DNA from: Burkholderiales bacterium
GTDB taxonomy: Bacteria > Pseudomonadota > Gammaproteobacteria > Burkholderiales > Burkholderiaceae_C
Reading direction: 5' to 3'
Length of the DNA stretch: 64,000 nucleotides
NCBI GenBank assembly: GCA_028868855.1
Contig: JAGWTR010000004.1
Coordinates: 62,001-126,000, forward strand
The notes below the pieces were generated by a model that saw only the letters and a program-made list of their open reading frames with translations, ran no database searches and had not been told where the DNA came from. A program made the position numbers and the translations under genes. This document shows positions 1 through 8,761 of this stretch, one piece after another. The stretch's first letter is position 1. Each line of letters begins with the position of its first letter.

Positions 1-859
1 CTGTCAGGAATTCGTTGGCCGATTTACCAATGCGCTGGGTCAGCATGACCATCTGGTTCAGTGCGGTCAGCTCGGGTGCTGGCACCCCGCCTTTTTCGAT
101 CCGGGCCGTGGCAATGCCTTCGGCCAGATCCAGCAACTCCGATGACTGATTGTTCACCTCGCGCAGGGCTTGGCTCACCTGAGTCAGTGTTTGCTTTTGG
201 CCCAACACAAACTTGGCGTTCTTTTCAGCACGGTCCACCAAGGGCAGCAGAGGCAGCAAAGGCTCCTTGGCCGCCGCTGATACTTGAGACAGCCCCAAGG
301 TGCTGTCACCTTGGGCCAGGCCGCGCACATTGCTGGCGAGCACTTTCGCACTCTCAGACACTTCCTGGAAGGCCTGCGCCCGACCAATCAAGGCCTGTGA
401 CACAGATTTGGCAAGGCGTTGCGACTGCATCAGCGCCTGACCGGTCGCACCAGCCTGCGCCGCGCGACGGTCGGCGGAGTTGACCGACAGGAAAGCGCTA
501 AGCACCAGACCCAGGCCGCCGAGAATGACAGCGCCGAACAGCAAACGCTGCTGGCGCTCCAATGCCCAGCGCCCGATCAAGGGCAGCCCGGTATCAGTGT
601 CGGTCGACAGGGTTGCCTCCACCTCGGGCCGCTGTCGGTTGCCTTGGTAGTCAGGTGGAAACTCCGATGGCGTCGATTCCGAGATGATGGAGTCGGCCAG
701 ACCGGAAGCTCCCGGCTGAAGCGTCGACGATGCGCCCTGGGTGTCGGCAGCGTGGCCCGCAGACGTCGCTTGCGCGTCCTGGGAGGTCAACGCCTCTGGC
801 TGGACCTCGACTTCGTCTTGCGATTTACCCAGATCCTTGATTCGGCTCAGGAAACTCAT
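1..859 (-). CDS. pilJ: Type IV pilus methyl-accepting chemotaxis protein PilJ (N-terminal part, cut by window edge)
   Basis: The frame opens at an ATG (859, MSFLSRIKDLGK) and runs open to base 1, giving about 286 residues of a longer protein. The first ~100 residues are hydrophilic and Ser/Thr/Glu-rich. A membrane segment follows (LLFGAVILGGLGLVLSAFL), then a helical periplasmic domain with repeated short helices typical of the PilJ sensor module. The HAMP and signalling domains lie outside the window. It follows pilG, pilH and pilI in one orientation, which is the usual pil-chp order, so it should be the receptor that feeds the PilG/PilH system controlling twitching motility. Identity rests mainly on context and topology. 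Confidence 0.85.
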   Translation of the reverse strand, partial: MSFLSRIKDLGKSQDEVEVQPEALTSQDAQATSAGHAADTQGASSTLQPGASGLADSIISESTPSEFPPDYQGNRQRPEVEATLSTDTDTGLPLIGRWALERQQRLLFGAVILGGLGLVLSAFLSVNSADRRAAQAGATGQALMQSQRLAKSVSQALIGRAQAFQEVSESAKVLASNVRGLAQGDSTLGLSQVSAAAKEPLLPLLPLVDRAEKNAKFVLGQKQTLTQVSQALREVNNQSSELLDLAEGIATARIEKGGVPAPELTALNQMVMLTQRIGKSANEFLT

Positions 860-877
860 GCCTTGTACTCCAAACGG

Positions 878-1417
878 TCAAGCGTCGATCTTGAGGAAAG
901 CCTCGTCTGCGACCAGCGCAGCAAGGTCGAGTTCATACCAGGCCCGCCCCTTGTCATCGACCAGTTGCTGCCCAATGAAGTGCGGCGTGTCTGGTGATGT
1001 GGCGCCACTGGCGGCCATGTCGGCAGGTGTGCGCAGGCCCAACAGGCGATCAATGAGCAAGGCCACGTTCATCTGAAGTGAGGTATTCAAAGCCACCAGT
1101 CGCCCGGCATCGCGCGCACCCTGCTCTTGGGACCATCGCGCCACCGGGCGCTCCATTCCCAGAAATGTTGTCAGGTCGATGACGCCATGTAACTGCCCGC
1201 GCAAGTTGGCCACCCCGAGGAACCAGGGTTGGCTGTGCGGCACGGCCTGCAATATGGACATGGGGAAGATTTCGCCGGCCTGGTCCAGCGGCAGCAAAAA
1301 ACCATGTCCAGAGATTTCCACGGCCAGCCAATTACGGGTCGGCGCCTGCTCACGCGCCATTTGCAAGCGCGAGGCCAGGCGTTTTTGCAGATCTCGCAGG
1401 GCTTCTTTATTGGCCAT
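878..1417 (-). CDS. pilI: CheW-type coupling protein PilI
   Basis: 179 residues, ATG start. The CheW fold is recognisable from the hydrophobic strand pattern and the segment VANLRGQLHGVIDL, the usual CheW loop. The role inferred from the family is to couple the PilJ receptor to the type IV pilus kinase (ChpA/PilL, not in this window). It sits 18 bp upstream of pilJ and 68 bp downstream of pilH on the same strand, so all are likely cotranscribed. At ~180 residues the length fits PilI. The call of PilI over flagellar CheW comes from the neighbours pilG, pilH and pilJ. Confidence 0.9.
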   Translation of the reverse strand: MANKEALRDLQKRLASRLQMAREQAPTRNWLAVEISGHGFLLPLDQAGEIFPMSILQAVPHSQPWFLGVANLRGQLHGVIDLTTFLGMERPVARWSQEQGARDAGRLVALNTSLQMNVALLIDRLLGLRTPADMAASGATSPDTPHFIGQQLVDDKGRAWYELDLAALVADEAFLKIDA

Positions 1418-1485
1418 TGGTTGTCAGGTGGGCGATCGGATGAGCGGTCAGTGATGTTGTGTTGTGCCGGCGGCCGCTGGCCATT

Positions 1486-1851
1486 TCAGCCAAAGGCCTT
1501 GATCTTGGCCAGCAGCTCGTCCGGATTGACCGGCTTGACCACATAGTCGCGTGCGCCTTGCCGCATGCCCCAGACGCGATCGGTTTCCTGATTCTTGCTG
1601 GTGCAGATGATCACCGGCACGTCGGCAAACGCTGGATCACGGGTGATGGCCCGCGTGAGCTGGAATCCGTTCTGGCCGGGCATGACCACATCCATCAGGA
1701 TCAGGTCAGGCTTTTCTTCTTGCAGACGTCGCAGCGCTTCTTCACCGTTTTCGGCGGTGCGCACCTTGAAGCCACGCTTGGTCAGCAAGTCTGAGAGCAC
1801 ATGAAGTTCAGTCTTGGAGTCGTCTACCAGCAGAATTTTTTGAATCGGCAT
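1486..1851 (-). CDS. pilH: Response regulator PilH (stand-alone receiver)
   Basis: 121 residues, a single receiver domain without an output domain. Acidic pocket D10-D11, phosphoacceptor D54 (ILMDVVMPG) and K106 (VVKPVNP) are all present. In the pil-chp system PilH is the CheY-like partner that opposes or tunes PilG in controlling pilus retraction (known for the family). It lies 50 bp downstream of pilG in the same orientation. The PilG/PilH assignment is by gene order and by the longer N-terminus of the upstream regulator. Confidence 0.9.
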   Translation of the reverse strand: MPIQKILLVDDSKTELHVLSDLLTKRGFKVRTAENGEEALRRLQEEKPDLILMDVVMPGQNGFQLTRAITRDPAFADVPVIICTSKNQETDRVWGMRQGARDYVVKPVNPDELLAKIKAFG

Positions 1852-1901
1852 ATCAACCTCTTGGCGAAGCGGTGAGCAATGTGCAGTGAATAAAGGCGGA
1901 A

Positions 1902-2315
1902 TCAGGCACTGTACTGCGCCACCGCTTGAAGCAACTGATCCTTGGTGAAGGGTTTTGTCAAATAGTCCTGAGATCCCACCATTCGTCCACGCGCCTTGTC
2001 AAACAAACCGTCCTTGGACGAGAGCATGATCACTGGCGTACTGGCAAAACGTGGGTTGCGCTTGATGATGGCGCAGGTCTGATAGCCATCCAGGCGAGGC
2101 ATCAGGATGTCGCAAAAAATGATGTTCGGCTCGTGGTCATTGACCTTGGCCAGGGCGTCAAAGCCGTCCTCGGCAAGCACCACCTCGTAACCACCCTGCT
2201 TCAGAAAGATCTCGGCACTGCGCCGAATGGTGTTGCTATCGTCAATCACCAAGACCTTTTTAGGCGCCTTGATTTCTGGCGAGTCGTTTAGTTCAGGCAA
2301 ACCAAATTCAGACAC
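1902..2315 (-). CDS. pilG: Response regulator PilG
   Basis: 137 residues, GTG start (VSEFGLPELN), with a short N-terminal extension before a receiver domain. D25-D26, phosphoacceptor D69 (IFCDILMPR) and K121 (LTKPF) are intact. PilG is the CheY-like regulator thought to promote pilus extension. It sits 53 bp downstream of the rubredoxin gene and upstream of pilH, pilI and pilJ, an arrangement common in betaproteobacteria. No ATG gives a comparable start, because the conserved receiver begins only about 20 residues in. Confidence 0.9.
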   Translation of the reverse strand: MSEFGLPELNDSPEIKAPKKVLVIDDSNTIRRSAEIFLKQGGYEVVLAEDGFDALAKVNDHEPNIIFCDILMPRLDGYQTCAIIKRNPRFASTPVIMLSSKDGLFDKARGRMVGSQDYLTKPFTKDQLLQAVAQYSA

Positions 2316-2368
2316 AGGCCCGTTCCTTTACATAGGGTGATATGAGGGTGATATCGGAAGGCACCCCG

Positions 2369-2542
2369 TCAGACTTGAACCATTTCGAAATCTTCCTTGC
2401 GAGCACCACAGTCCGGGCAAACCCAATTCATGGGAATGTCCTCCCACCGAGTGCCGGGAGCGATCCCCTCTTCCGGCAGGCCAAGCGCTTCGTCATAAAT
2501 CCAGCCACAGATCAAACACATCCAGGTGCGAGAAGAGTTCAC
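2369..2542 (-). CDS. Rubredoxin
   Basis: 57 residues with a GTG start; an in-frame TGA three codons upstream rules out a longer form. The two rubredoxin knuckles are clear: CLICGWIYDE near residues 9-18 and CPDCGARKEDF near 42-52. All four Fe-binding Cys and the core aromatic residues are present. Rubredoxins carry one electron on a mononuclear Fe(Cys)4 site in the cytoplasm; the partner here is unknown. It is the first gene of the pilGHIJ run and diverges from thiD. Why a rubredoxin precedes the twitching genes is not known, but the arrangement is common in this group. Confidence 0.95.
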   Translation of the reverse strand: MNSSRTWMCLICGWIYDEALGLPEEGIAPGTRWEDIPMNWVCPDCGARKEDFEMVQV

Positions 2543-2575
2543 GTCAGTTCAAACCAGCTTGAATACAATGGACCG

Positions 2576-2581
2576 ATTGTA
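2576..2581 (-). promoter_or_regulatory. Possible -10 element of the rubredoxin-pil operon
   Basis: On the minus strand TACAAT lies 33 bp upstream of the rubredoxin GTG. The region 17 bp further upstream is T-rich and does not match a -35 consensus well. This is the only good -10 match between the divergent rubredoxin and thiD genes. The call is weak and rests on one hexamer. Confidence 0.3.
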
Positions 2582-2699
2582 GCCACCACCATCTTGTGAA
2601 AAACGAGGGTTTTCGGGCACCGTAGGCACTTGACGCTACGCGACCCGATGGGGACGAGCCCCGCCCACTGGTCCTGACCTCCATTGCCCGACGCATGCC

Positions 2700-3659
2700 A
2701 TGAACACTCCTACCGACGGCCCCAAGGTTGACCCCTCCGCTCCCGAAGCCACCGACACCGAGGACTCCGGCGCACCCGCGTGCGTGATGAGCTTCAATTG
2801 CAGTGACCCCAGCGGGGCCAGTGGCATTGCCGCCGACATCACGACCATCGCCTCCATGGGTGCCCACACCCTGCCCGTGATCACCAGTTTGCTGATTCGC
2901 GACACGGCCGAGGTGTTTGACATTCACGAGATTGACGCCGATGTGATTTCCGAACAGGCGCGCACCATTCTGGAAGACGCCACCATTACTGCCTGGAAGG
3001 TTGGCTTCCTGGGCAGCGCTGATGGGGTCAGTGTGGTGGCCGAAATCCTGTCTGACTACACCGACATCCCCCTGGTGTCTTTTTTACCCAACGTGTCGTG
3101 GATGGAAGAGGACGCGCAGATGTCCTATCTGGAGGCTTTTCGCGAGTTGATTCTGCCCGCCACCCTGGTGTTGGTGGGCAACCACAAGACCTTGACGGAC
3201 TTCCTGCTGCCCGACTGGGAGTCCGAACGCCCGCCGTCTGCCCGCGAGCTGGCCGTGGCCGCCAGCGAGGCTGGTTGCGGCTACGTGCTGGTAACGGGGA
3301 TTCAATTGCCCGACCAGTTCATCGACAACGTGCTGGCCTCCGCACAGGGCGCCATCGCGGGCGAGCGCTTCGAGCGCTTCGAAGCCAGCTTCGTTGGGGC
3401 CGGAGACACGCTGTCGGCCGCGCTGGCCGCCATTTTGTCGTCCGACACCGCGGTGGACATGGCCGTCTCGGAAGCTTTGAGCTTTCTGGACCAGGCCCTG
3501 GATTCGGGATTCCGCCCGGGCATGGGCGGGGTCGTTCCCGATCGTTTTTTCTGGGCCCTGCCGCCCGGCGAGGCTCCCGATGGGAAGACCGACGAAGCCG
3601 CTGACGAGATCACCTTGACCGACAACGAAATTTCTCCTTCATCCCGAAATGTCCACTAA
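2700..3659 (+). CDS. thiD: Hydroxymethylpyrimidine/phosphomethylpyrimidine kinase ThiD
   Basis: 319 residues. ThiD phosphorylates hydroxymethylpyrimidine and its phosphate for thiamine synthesis. The ribokinase-like fold shows in [16 protein letters not shown] near residues 33-48, the ThiD substrate loop, and in the C-terminal anion hole and catalytic base [13 protein letters not shown] near 230-242. The N-terminal ~28 residues are acidic and poorly conserved, as is the C-terminal tail after [11 protein letters not shown]. The tail overlaps the start of hemL by 11 bp, so the two are translationally linked. No thiamine-pyrophosphate riboswitch is visible in the 157 bp upstream. Confidence 0.9.
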   Translation: MNTPTDGPKVDPSAPEATDTEDSGAPACVMSFNCSDPSGASGIAADITTIASMGAHTLPVITSLLIRDTAEVFDIHEIDADVISEQARTILEDATITAWKVGFLGSADGVSVVAEILSDYTDIPLVSFLPNVSWMEEDAQMSYLEAFRELILPATLVLVGNHKTLTDFLLPDWESERPPSARELAVAASEAGCGYVLVTGIQLPDQFIDNVLASAQGAIAGERFERFEASFVGAGDTLSAALAAILSSDTAVDMAVSEALSFLDQALDSGFRPGMGGVVPDRFFWALPPGEAPDGKTDEAADEITLTDNEISPSSRNVH

Positions 3660-4935
3660 CGCAGCCTTGTTCGAGCGCGCTCAGCGCAGCATCCCTGGTG
3701 GCGTGAACTCACCGGTGCGGGCATTCCGTGCCGTGGGCGGCACGCCCCGCTTCATCACCCGCGCCCAAGGTGCCTACATGTGGGACGCTGAGGGCCAGCG
3801 CTACATCGACTACATCGGCTCGTGGGGGCCCATGATCCTGGGCCACGGCCATCCAGAGGTGCTCGATGCCGTGCAAAAAGCGGTGGTGGACGGTTTGTCC
3901 TTTGGCGCCCCGACCGAGCGTGAAATTGAACTGGCCGAAGAGATCCTGAAACTGGTCCCGAGCGCCGAGCAAGTCCGACTGGTCAGTTCCGGCACGGAAG
4001 CCGGCATGAGCGCAATCCGACTGGCGCGCGGCTTCACCGGGCGCAGCCGCCTGATCAAGTTTGAAGGCTGCTATCACGGCCATGCCGATGCCCTGCTGGT
4101 CAAGGCCGGTTCGGGCCTGGCCACTTTCGGCCACCCCACCAGCGCTGGCGTGCCGCCCGAAGTGGTGCAACACACCATGGTGCTGGAATACAACAACGTC
4201 GAGCAGATCGAGCAGGCCTTTGCCGAAGTGGGCAATGAGATCGCCTGTGTGATGATCGAGCCGATCGCCGGCAACATGAACTTTGTACGGGCGTCCGTTC
4301 CCTTCATGAAGCGCTTGCGTGAGTTGTGCACACAGCACGGTGCGCTGCTGGTGTTCGACGAGGTGATGACGGGCTTTCGCGTGGCCCTGGGCAGCGCGCA
4401 GAGTCTGTATGCGCAGCAGATCGCGGGTTTCAAGCCCGACCTGAGCGTGTTTGGCAAGGTCATTGGCGGCGGCATGCCCCTGGCCGCGTTTGCCGGCCCG
4501 CGCGACATCATGGCCAAGCTGGCACCACTGGGCCCGGTCTACCAGGCGGGCACTTTATCGGGCAACCCGGTGGCCACGGCCTGCGGCTTGACGACCTTGA
4601 AAATCATCCAGCGACCGGGCTTTTACGAAGCGCTGGGGCAGCGCACGCAAAGCTTGATCCAGGGTTTGGCCGGGGCCGCGCAGCAGGCCGGCGTGCCCAT
4701 GGTGGGCGACAGCCAAGGGGGCTTGTTCGGCTTTTTCTTTGCCGATCACCTGCCGCAGAACTACCCGGCCGTCATGGCCCATGGGTCAGACAAGTTCAAC
4801 CACTTCTTCCATGCCATGTTGGCGCGCGGCATGTACTTTGCCCCGGCCATGTATGAAGCGGGTTTTGTGAGCGCCGCCCACACCGAACAGGACATTGCCG
4901 ACACGGTGGCGGCGGCCACCCAAGCACTCAGCTGA
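3649..4935 (+). CDS. hemL: Glutamate-1-semialdehyde 2,1-aminomutase HemL
   Basis: 428 residues, the usual length. This PLP enzyme converts glutamate-1-semialdehyde to 5-aminolevulinate in C5-pathway tetrapyrrole synthesis. Visible marks are [13 protein letters not shown] at the N-terminus, [16 protein letters not shown] (phosphate binding), FDEVMTGFR (PLP aspartate) and the Schiff-base lysine in [10 protein letters not shown]. The ATG overlaps the end of thiD. mpl follows 5 bp after its stop, so thiD-hemL-mpl look cotranscribed. Confidence 0.97.
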   Translation: MSTNAALFERAQRSIPGGVNSPVRAFRAVGGTPRFITRAQGAYMWDAEGQRYIDYIGSWGPMILGHGHPEVLDAVQKAVVDGLSFGAPTEREIELAEEILKLVPSAEQVRLVSSGTEAGMSAIRLARGFTGRSRLIKFEGCYHGHADALLVKAGSGLATFGHPTSAGVPPEVVQHTMVLEYNNVEQIEQAFAEVGNEIACVMIEPIAGNMNFVRASVPFMKRLRELCTQHGALLVFDEVMTGFRVALGSAQSLYAQQIAGFKPDLSVFGKVIGGGMPLAAFAGPRDIMAKLAPLGPVYQAGTLSGNPVATACGLTTLKIIQRPGFYEALGQRTQSLIQGLAGAAQQAGVPMVGDSQGGLFGFFFADHLPQNYPAVMAHGSDKFNHFFHAMLARGMYFAPAMYEAGFVSAAHTEQDIADTVAAATQALS

Positions 4936-4940
4936 GCCTT

Positions 4941-6326
4941 ATGCACATTCACATTCTTGGCATTTGCGGCACCTTCATGGGCGGGGTCGCGGCCCTGGCT
5001 CGCGAAACGGGCCACCGCGTCACCGGCTGTGATGCTGGCGTCTACCCGCCGATGAGCGATCAACTCCGAGCGCTGGGCATTGACTTGATCGAAGGGTACA
5101 CACCCGATCAGATCGAATTGAAGCCGGACCTGTTCGTGATCGGCAACGTCGTATCGCGCGGTAACCCCCTGATGGAAGCCATTTTGGATGCCGGCCTGCC
5201 CTACACCAGCGGGCCGCAATGGTTGAGCGAAAACGTGCTGCACGGGCGCCATGTACTGGCCGTGGCCGGCACGCACGGCAAGACCACCACCACATCGATG
5301 CTGACCTGGATCCTCGAACACGCCGGCTTGAAACCAGGCTTTCTGGTGGGCGGCGTGCCACAGAACTTTGGCGTGTCGGCGCGCCTGGGTCGAACGGATG
5401 ACGCGCATCGACCGGCAACCGGTCATCCTTTCGTGATCGAGGCCGACGAATACGACACCGCATTTTTTGACAAGCGCAGCAAGTTCGTCCACTACCAGGC
5501 GCGCACCGCAGTGCTGAACAATCTGGAGTTTGACCACGCCGACATCTTTGCCGACCTGGCCGCGATCGAGACCCAGTTTCATCACCTGGTGCGTACCGTG
5601 CCTGGTTCAGGCCGACTGGTGGTCAATGCCCGTGAAGAGAGTTTGCAGCGCGTGCTGGACCGGGGCTGCTGGAGCGAAGTCGTCCGCTTTGGCGTGCGTG
5701 GCGATGTGCCGGGCTTTCGTGCCCGGGGTGAGCCACACGCGTTTGACGTGCTGAAAGCCGCCGTGCTGGTGGGCCGCGTCGAATGGCCACTGATGGGCGA
5801 ACACAACCAGATGAATGCCCTGGCCGCGATTGCCGCCGCCGAACATGTGGGCGTGCCCCTCCAGTTGGCCTGTGAGGCCTTGGGGCAGTTTGCCAACGTG
5901 AAGCGACGCCTGGAGTTGCGCGGCGAGGTCAACGGCGTCACCGTCTACGACGACTTTGCCCACCACCCCACCGCCATCCGCACCACGGTGGACGGTCTGC
6001 GCCGCCGCGTCGGCCCCGACCACCGCATTCTGGCCGTGTTCGAACCACGCTCCAACACCATGAAGCTGGGAGCCATGAAGGCCTTGCTGCCCTGGTCGCT
6101 TGAAGAGGTCGACATGGCGTTTTGCCACAGTGGCGGGCTGGGCTGGGACGCGGTCGAAGCGCTGAGTCCATTGGGTGACCGTGCCGTGGTGGCCGATGGC
6201 ATTGATGCGCTGGTGAGCAAGGTGGTCAATGCGGCCAAACCGGGCGATCAGATCCTGTGCATGAGCAACGGCGGGTTTGGCGGCATTCACGACAAGTTGC
6301 TCAAGAGATTGGCCAACCGGCCCTAG
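4941..6326 (+). CDS. mpl: UDP-N-acetylmuramate:L-alanyl-gamma-D-glutamyl-meso-diaminopimelate ligase Mpl
   Basis: 461 residues. Mpl recycles murein tripeptide by joining it to UDP-MurNAc in the cytoplasm. The N-terminal MHIHILGICGTFMGGVA is the Mpl/MurC nucleotide motif. AGTHGKTTTTSML near residue 110 is the Mur ligase ATP loop. EADEYDTAFFDKRSKF and NNLEFDHADIF are the central-domain motifs, and YDDFAHHPTAI and EPRSNTM mark the C-terminal domain. It follows hemL by 5 bp. The next gene starts 45 bp downstream, close enough that read-through into the pigment genes is possible. Confidence 0.96.
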   Translation: MHIHILGICGTFMGGVAALARETGHRVTGCDAGVYPPMSDQLRALGIDLIEGYTPDQIELKPDLFVIGNVVSRGNPLMEAILDAGLPYTSGPQWLSENVLHGRHVLAVAGTHGKTTTTSMLTWILEHAGLKPGFLVGGVPQNFGVSARLGRTDDAHRPATGHPFVIEADEYDTAFFDKRSKFVHYQARTAVLNNLEFDHADIFADLAAIETQFHHLVRTVPGSGRLVVNAREESLQRVLDRGCWSEVVRFGVRGDVPGFRARGEPHAFDVLKAAVLVGRVEWPLMGEHNQMNALAAIAAAEHVGVPLQLACEALGQFANVKRRLELRGEVNGVTVYDDFAHHPTAIRTTVDGLRRRVGPDHRILAVFEPRSNTMKLGAMKALLPWSLEEVDMAFCHSGGLGWDAVEALSPLGDRAVVADGIDALVSKVVNAAKPGDQILCMSNGGFGGIHDKLLKRLANRP

Positions 6327-6371
6327 CCCACGTCGGAATCATCAATCAGGCGACCATTCGAAAAATCGCAC

Positions 6372-7685
6372 ATGACACCCAATTCACCCTCCACGCCTTG
6401 TGACGTGTTGGTCATCGGCGGAGGACCCGCTGGTTCGACCATTGCCGCGCTATTGGCCCAACGCGGCATGGGCGTCGTGTTGCTTGAAAAAGCGCAGCAC
6501 CCGCGTTTCCACATCGGCGAGTCGCTCCTGCCGGCCAATGTGCCGCTTTTCGATCAACTGGGTGTGCGCGCAGAAATCGAAGCCATGGCCATGCCCAAAT
6601 ACGGCATCGAGTTCGTCTCAAAATGGCACCAGGAACACACGCTCCTGGAGTTTGGCCAAGCCTGGAACAGGTCCATGGACAAGGCCTATCAGGTGCGACG
6701 CTCCGACTTCGACCACATCCTGATCCGAAACGCGATGCGAAAAGGGGCCCAGGTGCTTGAGAACTGCCGTGTCACGGCGGTCGATTTTCTGCCCGACGAA
6801 ACGGGTGCGGTGGTGCATGCGCAGCATCAGGATGGGGCGAAAGTCGCATGGCAGGCGCGCATGGTGATTGATGCCTCGGGACGTGACACCTTCCTGGCCA
6901 ACAAGTTCAACACAAAGGTCAAGAACAAGAAGCACAACAGTGCCGCCCTCTTCGGCCATTTCACGGGTGCCGAGCGCCTGGCGGGCAAGCTGGAAGGCAA
7001 CATCAGCCTGTTCTGGTTCGAACATGGCTGGTTCTGGTTCATCCCGCTGGCCGACGGAACGACCAGTGTGGGGGCTGTGTGTTGGCCAAGCTATCTCAAA
7101 ACCCGCAAAAACAGCGTCGAACAATTCTTCAGGGACACCCTCGCGCTGTGCCCCGCCCTGAATGACCGACTGAAGAACGCACAACTGGTGTCGGAGGTCG
7201 AGGCCACCGGCAACTACTCCTACAGCTGCACGACGGCGCGGGGCCCCAACCACCTCCTGCTCGGCGATGCCTACTCCTTCATCGACCCGGTTTTTTCGTC
7301 TGGCGTCTTCCTGGCCATGAACAGCGCTTTCGTCGCCGCCGATGTCGTGCAGGCGACGCTGCGCGAGCCACGCAAACTGCCCGCTGCCGTCCGTCGGTTC
7401 GACCGGGTCATGCAACAGGGCCCGCGCGAGTTCTCGTGGTTCATCTACCGGGTGACCAACCCGAGCATGCGTGATTTATTCCTGGCACCCCGCAATATGT
7501 TTCGGGTCAAGGAGGCACTGCTGTCACTGTTCGCCGGGGACATCTTCGGCAAGACGCCGATCTGGCCATCTCTGTATGTATTCAAGGCCATCTATTACAT
7601 CGCCTCCTTGCTCAATTTTCGGAGAACCCTTGAGGCGGCACGCCGCCGCAAGGTCAACATCGGTGACACGGCTCAAGCCCGTTGA
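6372..7685 (+). CDS. FAD-dependent halogenase-fold oxidoreductase of the aryl polyene locus (first copy)
   Basis: 437 residues. VIGGGPAGSTIAALLA near residues 14-29 is the FAD-binding GxGxxG region. Three marks linked with flavin-dependent halogenases are visible: a lysine in a K-x-G context at K76 (MPKYGIEF), WFWFIP at 220-225 (the WxWxIP motif) and FIDPVFSSG at 303-311 (an FxxPxxSxG pattern). It opens the plus-strand pigment unit, followed by the chorismatase. Halogenation of the aryl head group, as in brominated xanthomonadins, is therefore plausible. Many proteins of this superfamily are hydroxylases or reductases, so the halogenase role is inference. Confidence 0.75.
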   Translation: MTPNSPSTPCDVLVIGGGPAGSTIAALLAQRGMGVVLLEKAQHPRFHIGESLLPANVPLFDQLGVRAEIEAMAMPKYGIEFVSKWHQEHTLLEFGQAWNRSMDKAYQVRRSDFDHILIRNAMRKGAQVLENCRVTAVDFLPDETGAVVHAQHQDGAKVAWQARMVIDASGRDTFLANKFNTKVKNKKHNSAALFGHFTGAERLAGKLEGNISLFWFEHGWFWFIPLADGTTSVGAVCWPSYLKTRKNSVEQFFRDTLALCPALNDRLKNAQLVSEVEATGNYSYSCTTARGPNHLLLGDAYSFIDPVFSSGVFLAMNSAFVAADVVQATLREPRKLPAAVRRFDRVMQQGPREFSWFIYRVTNPSMRDLFLAPRNMFRVKEALLSLFAGDIFGKTPIWPSLYVFKAIYYIASLLNFRRTLEAARRRKVNIGDTAQAR

Positions 7686-7708
7686 CGTGCGGCAAGGTCA
7701 AGGTAGTC

Positions 7709-8761
7709 ATGAGTCAGTTGCAGTTTGATTACATCCCGCTTGAAGAGTTGGACCTGTGGGTGAAGGCCATCAGGCAGGGCGATCGGCCTCGTCAAGTTCT
7801 CGGTTTGACCCTGTTTGACGGGTCTGAGTCATCCCGTCGCCATCCATCTGAAACACTGGAGACACGCGCATGGCCACAGGTCGCGCTGCCAACTCTGGGC
7901 GATGCGCGGACCACCTGGGTCGAGGTGTGGTCGGTTCCCGCCGATATCGGCCCCGTAGTCCACGGCGAGACTGCCGGCGTATCGCATGTGTCCAGCGCAG
8001 ACCTCGTCTTTGCGTGGCTCACAAAGCCCTTGATGGGGCCGGACGTCGCCCTGGAACTTGCGACCCAGCACGCCTACGATGCCGTGTTCCACGCATTGGC
8101 AGAACTGGGTTACCCGCATCCGCTGCGCTTCTGGAACTACCTGCCCGACATCCTCGGGGCCAACCAGGGCGAGGAGCGTTACCGCCTGTTCAACAAGGGT
8201 CGCCATGCGTCGTTCGCACAACATGCGCCCGCGATTCAGAACAGTCCGCCAGCGGCGTGCGCCCTGGGCCATCCGGAGGGCTTGGCCGGCCCGTTGACGG
8301 TCTATGTGATCGCGTCCCGCCAGCCGGTCCAGCCCATCGAAAATCCACGGCAAATCAGCGCTTACCGATACCCTCCTGACTATGGCCCGCGCAGCCCCAC
8401 GTTCTCACGGGCCGCCGTGGCGCAACTGGGCCAGGAAGACGCCTTGTTCATTTCGGGCACCGCCAGCATCGTGGGGCACGAAACCGTGCACGTCGGCAAC
8501 GTGCAGGCGCAGACTGAGGAAACGTTGAACAACATTGAGGCGGTGCTCAATCGCATGGCACTGGCCAGGCGGGGCAAACCATGGCGAACCACCGACTTGC
8601 GATTCAAGGCCTATGTGCGACATGCCGCTGACCTGCACGCGGTGCGCGAGGTGATCTTGCGCCGCCTGGGTCCATCGGTGTCCTGCCATTACCTGCATGC
8701 GGTGGTCTGCCGCCCAGACCTTCTGGTCGAAATCGAGGCGACTTGCGCCACAAGCCATTGA
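7709..8761 (+). CDS. Chorismatase / XanB2-FkbO family hydroxybenzoate synthase
   Basis: 350 residues from an ATG 24 bp after the previous stop (an upstream in-frame TTG is less likely). Family marks are HAYDAVFHALAELGYPHP (121-138), RFWNYLPDI (140-148), GEERYRLFNKGRHASF (154-169), FISGTASIVGHETVHVGN (247-264) and the C-terminal CRPDLLVEIEA (334-344) with the conserved acidic residues. XanB2 of Xanthomonas hydrolyses chorismate to 3- and 4-hydroxybenzoate, which feed xanthomonadin and ubiquinone. This gene would supply the aryl starter here. No tyrosine ammonia-lyase is present in the locus, which supports that role. Product position (3- or 4-hydroxy) cannot be read from the sequence. Confidence 0.9.
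   Translation: MSQLQFDYIPLEELDLWVKAIRQGDRPRQVLGLTLFDGSESSRRHPSETLETRAWPQVALPTLGDARTTWVEVWSVPADIGPVVHGETAGVSHVSSADLVFAWLTKPLMGPDVALELATQHAYDAVFHALAELGYPHPLRFWNYLPDILGANQGEERYRLFNKGRHASFAQHAPAIQNSPPAACALGHPEGLAGPLTVYVIASRQPVQPIENPRQISAYRYPPDYGPRSPTFSRAAVAQLGQEDALFISGTASIVGHETVHVGNVQAQTEETLNNIEAVLNRMALARRGKPWRTTDLRFKAYVRHAADLHAVREVILRRLGPSVSCHYLHAVVCRPDLLVEIEATCATSH

Noticed and set aside
2650-2662. GGGG-N5-CCCC hairpin before thiD
   Set aside because: Only a 4-bp stem in high-GC DNA; no T-run or known regulatory match.
2543-2699. Thiamine-pyrophosphate riboswitch upstream of thiD
   Set aside because: The gap is short and I see no THI-box motif (CUGAGA) or matching stems.
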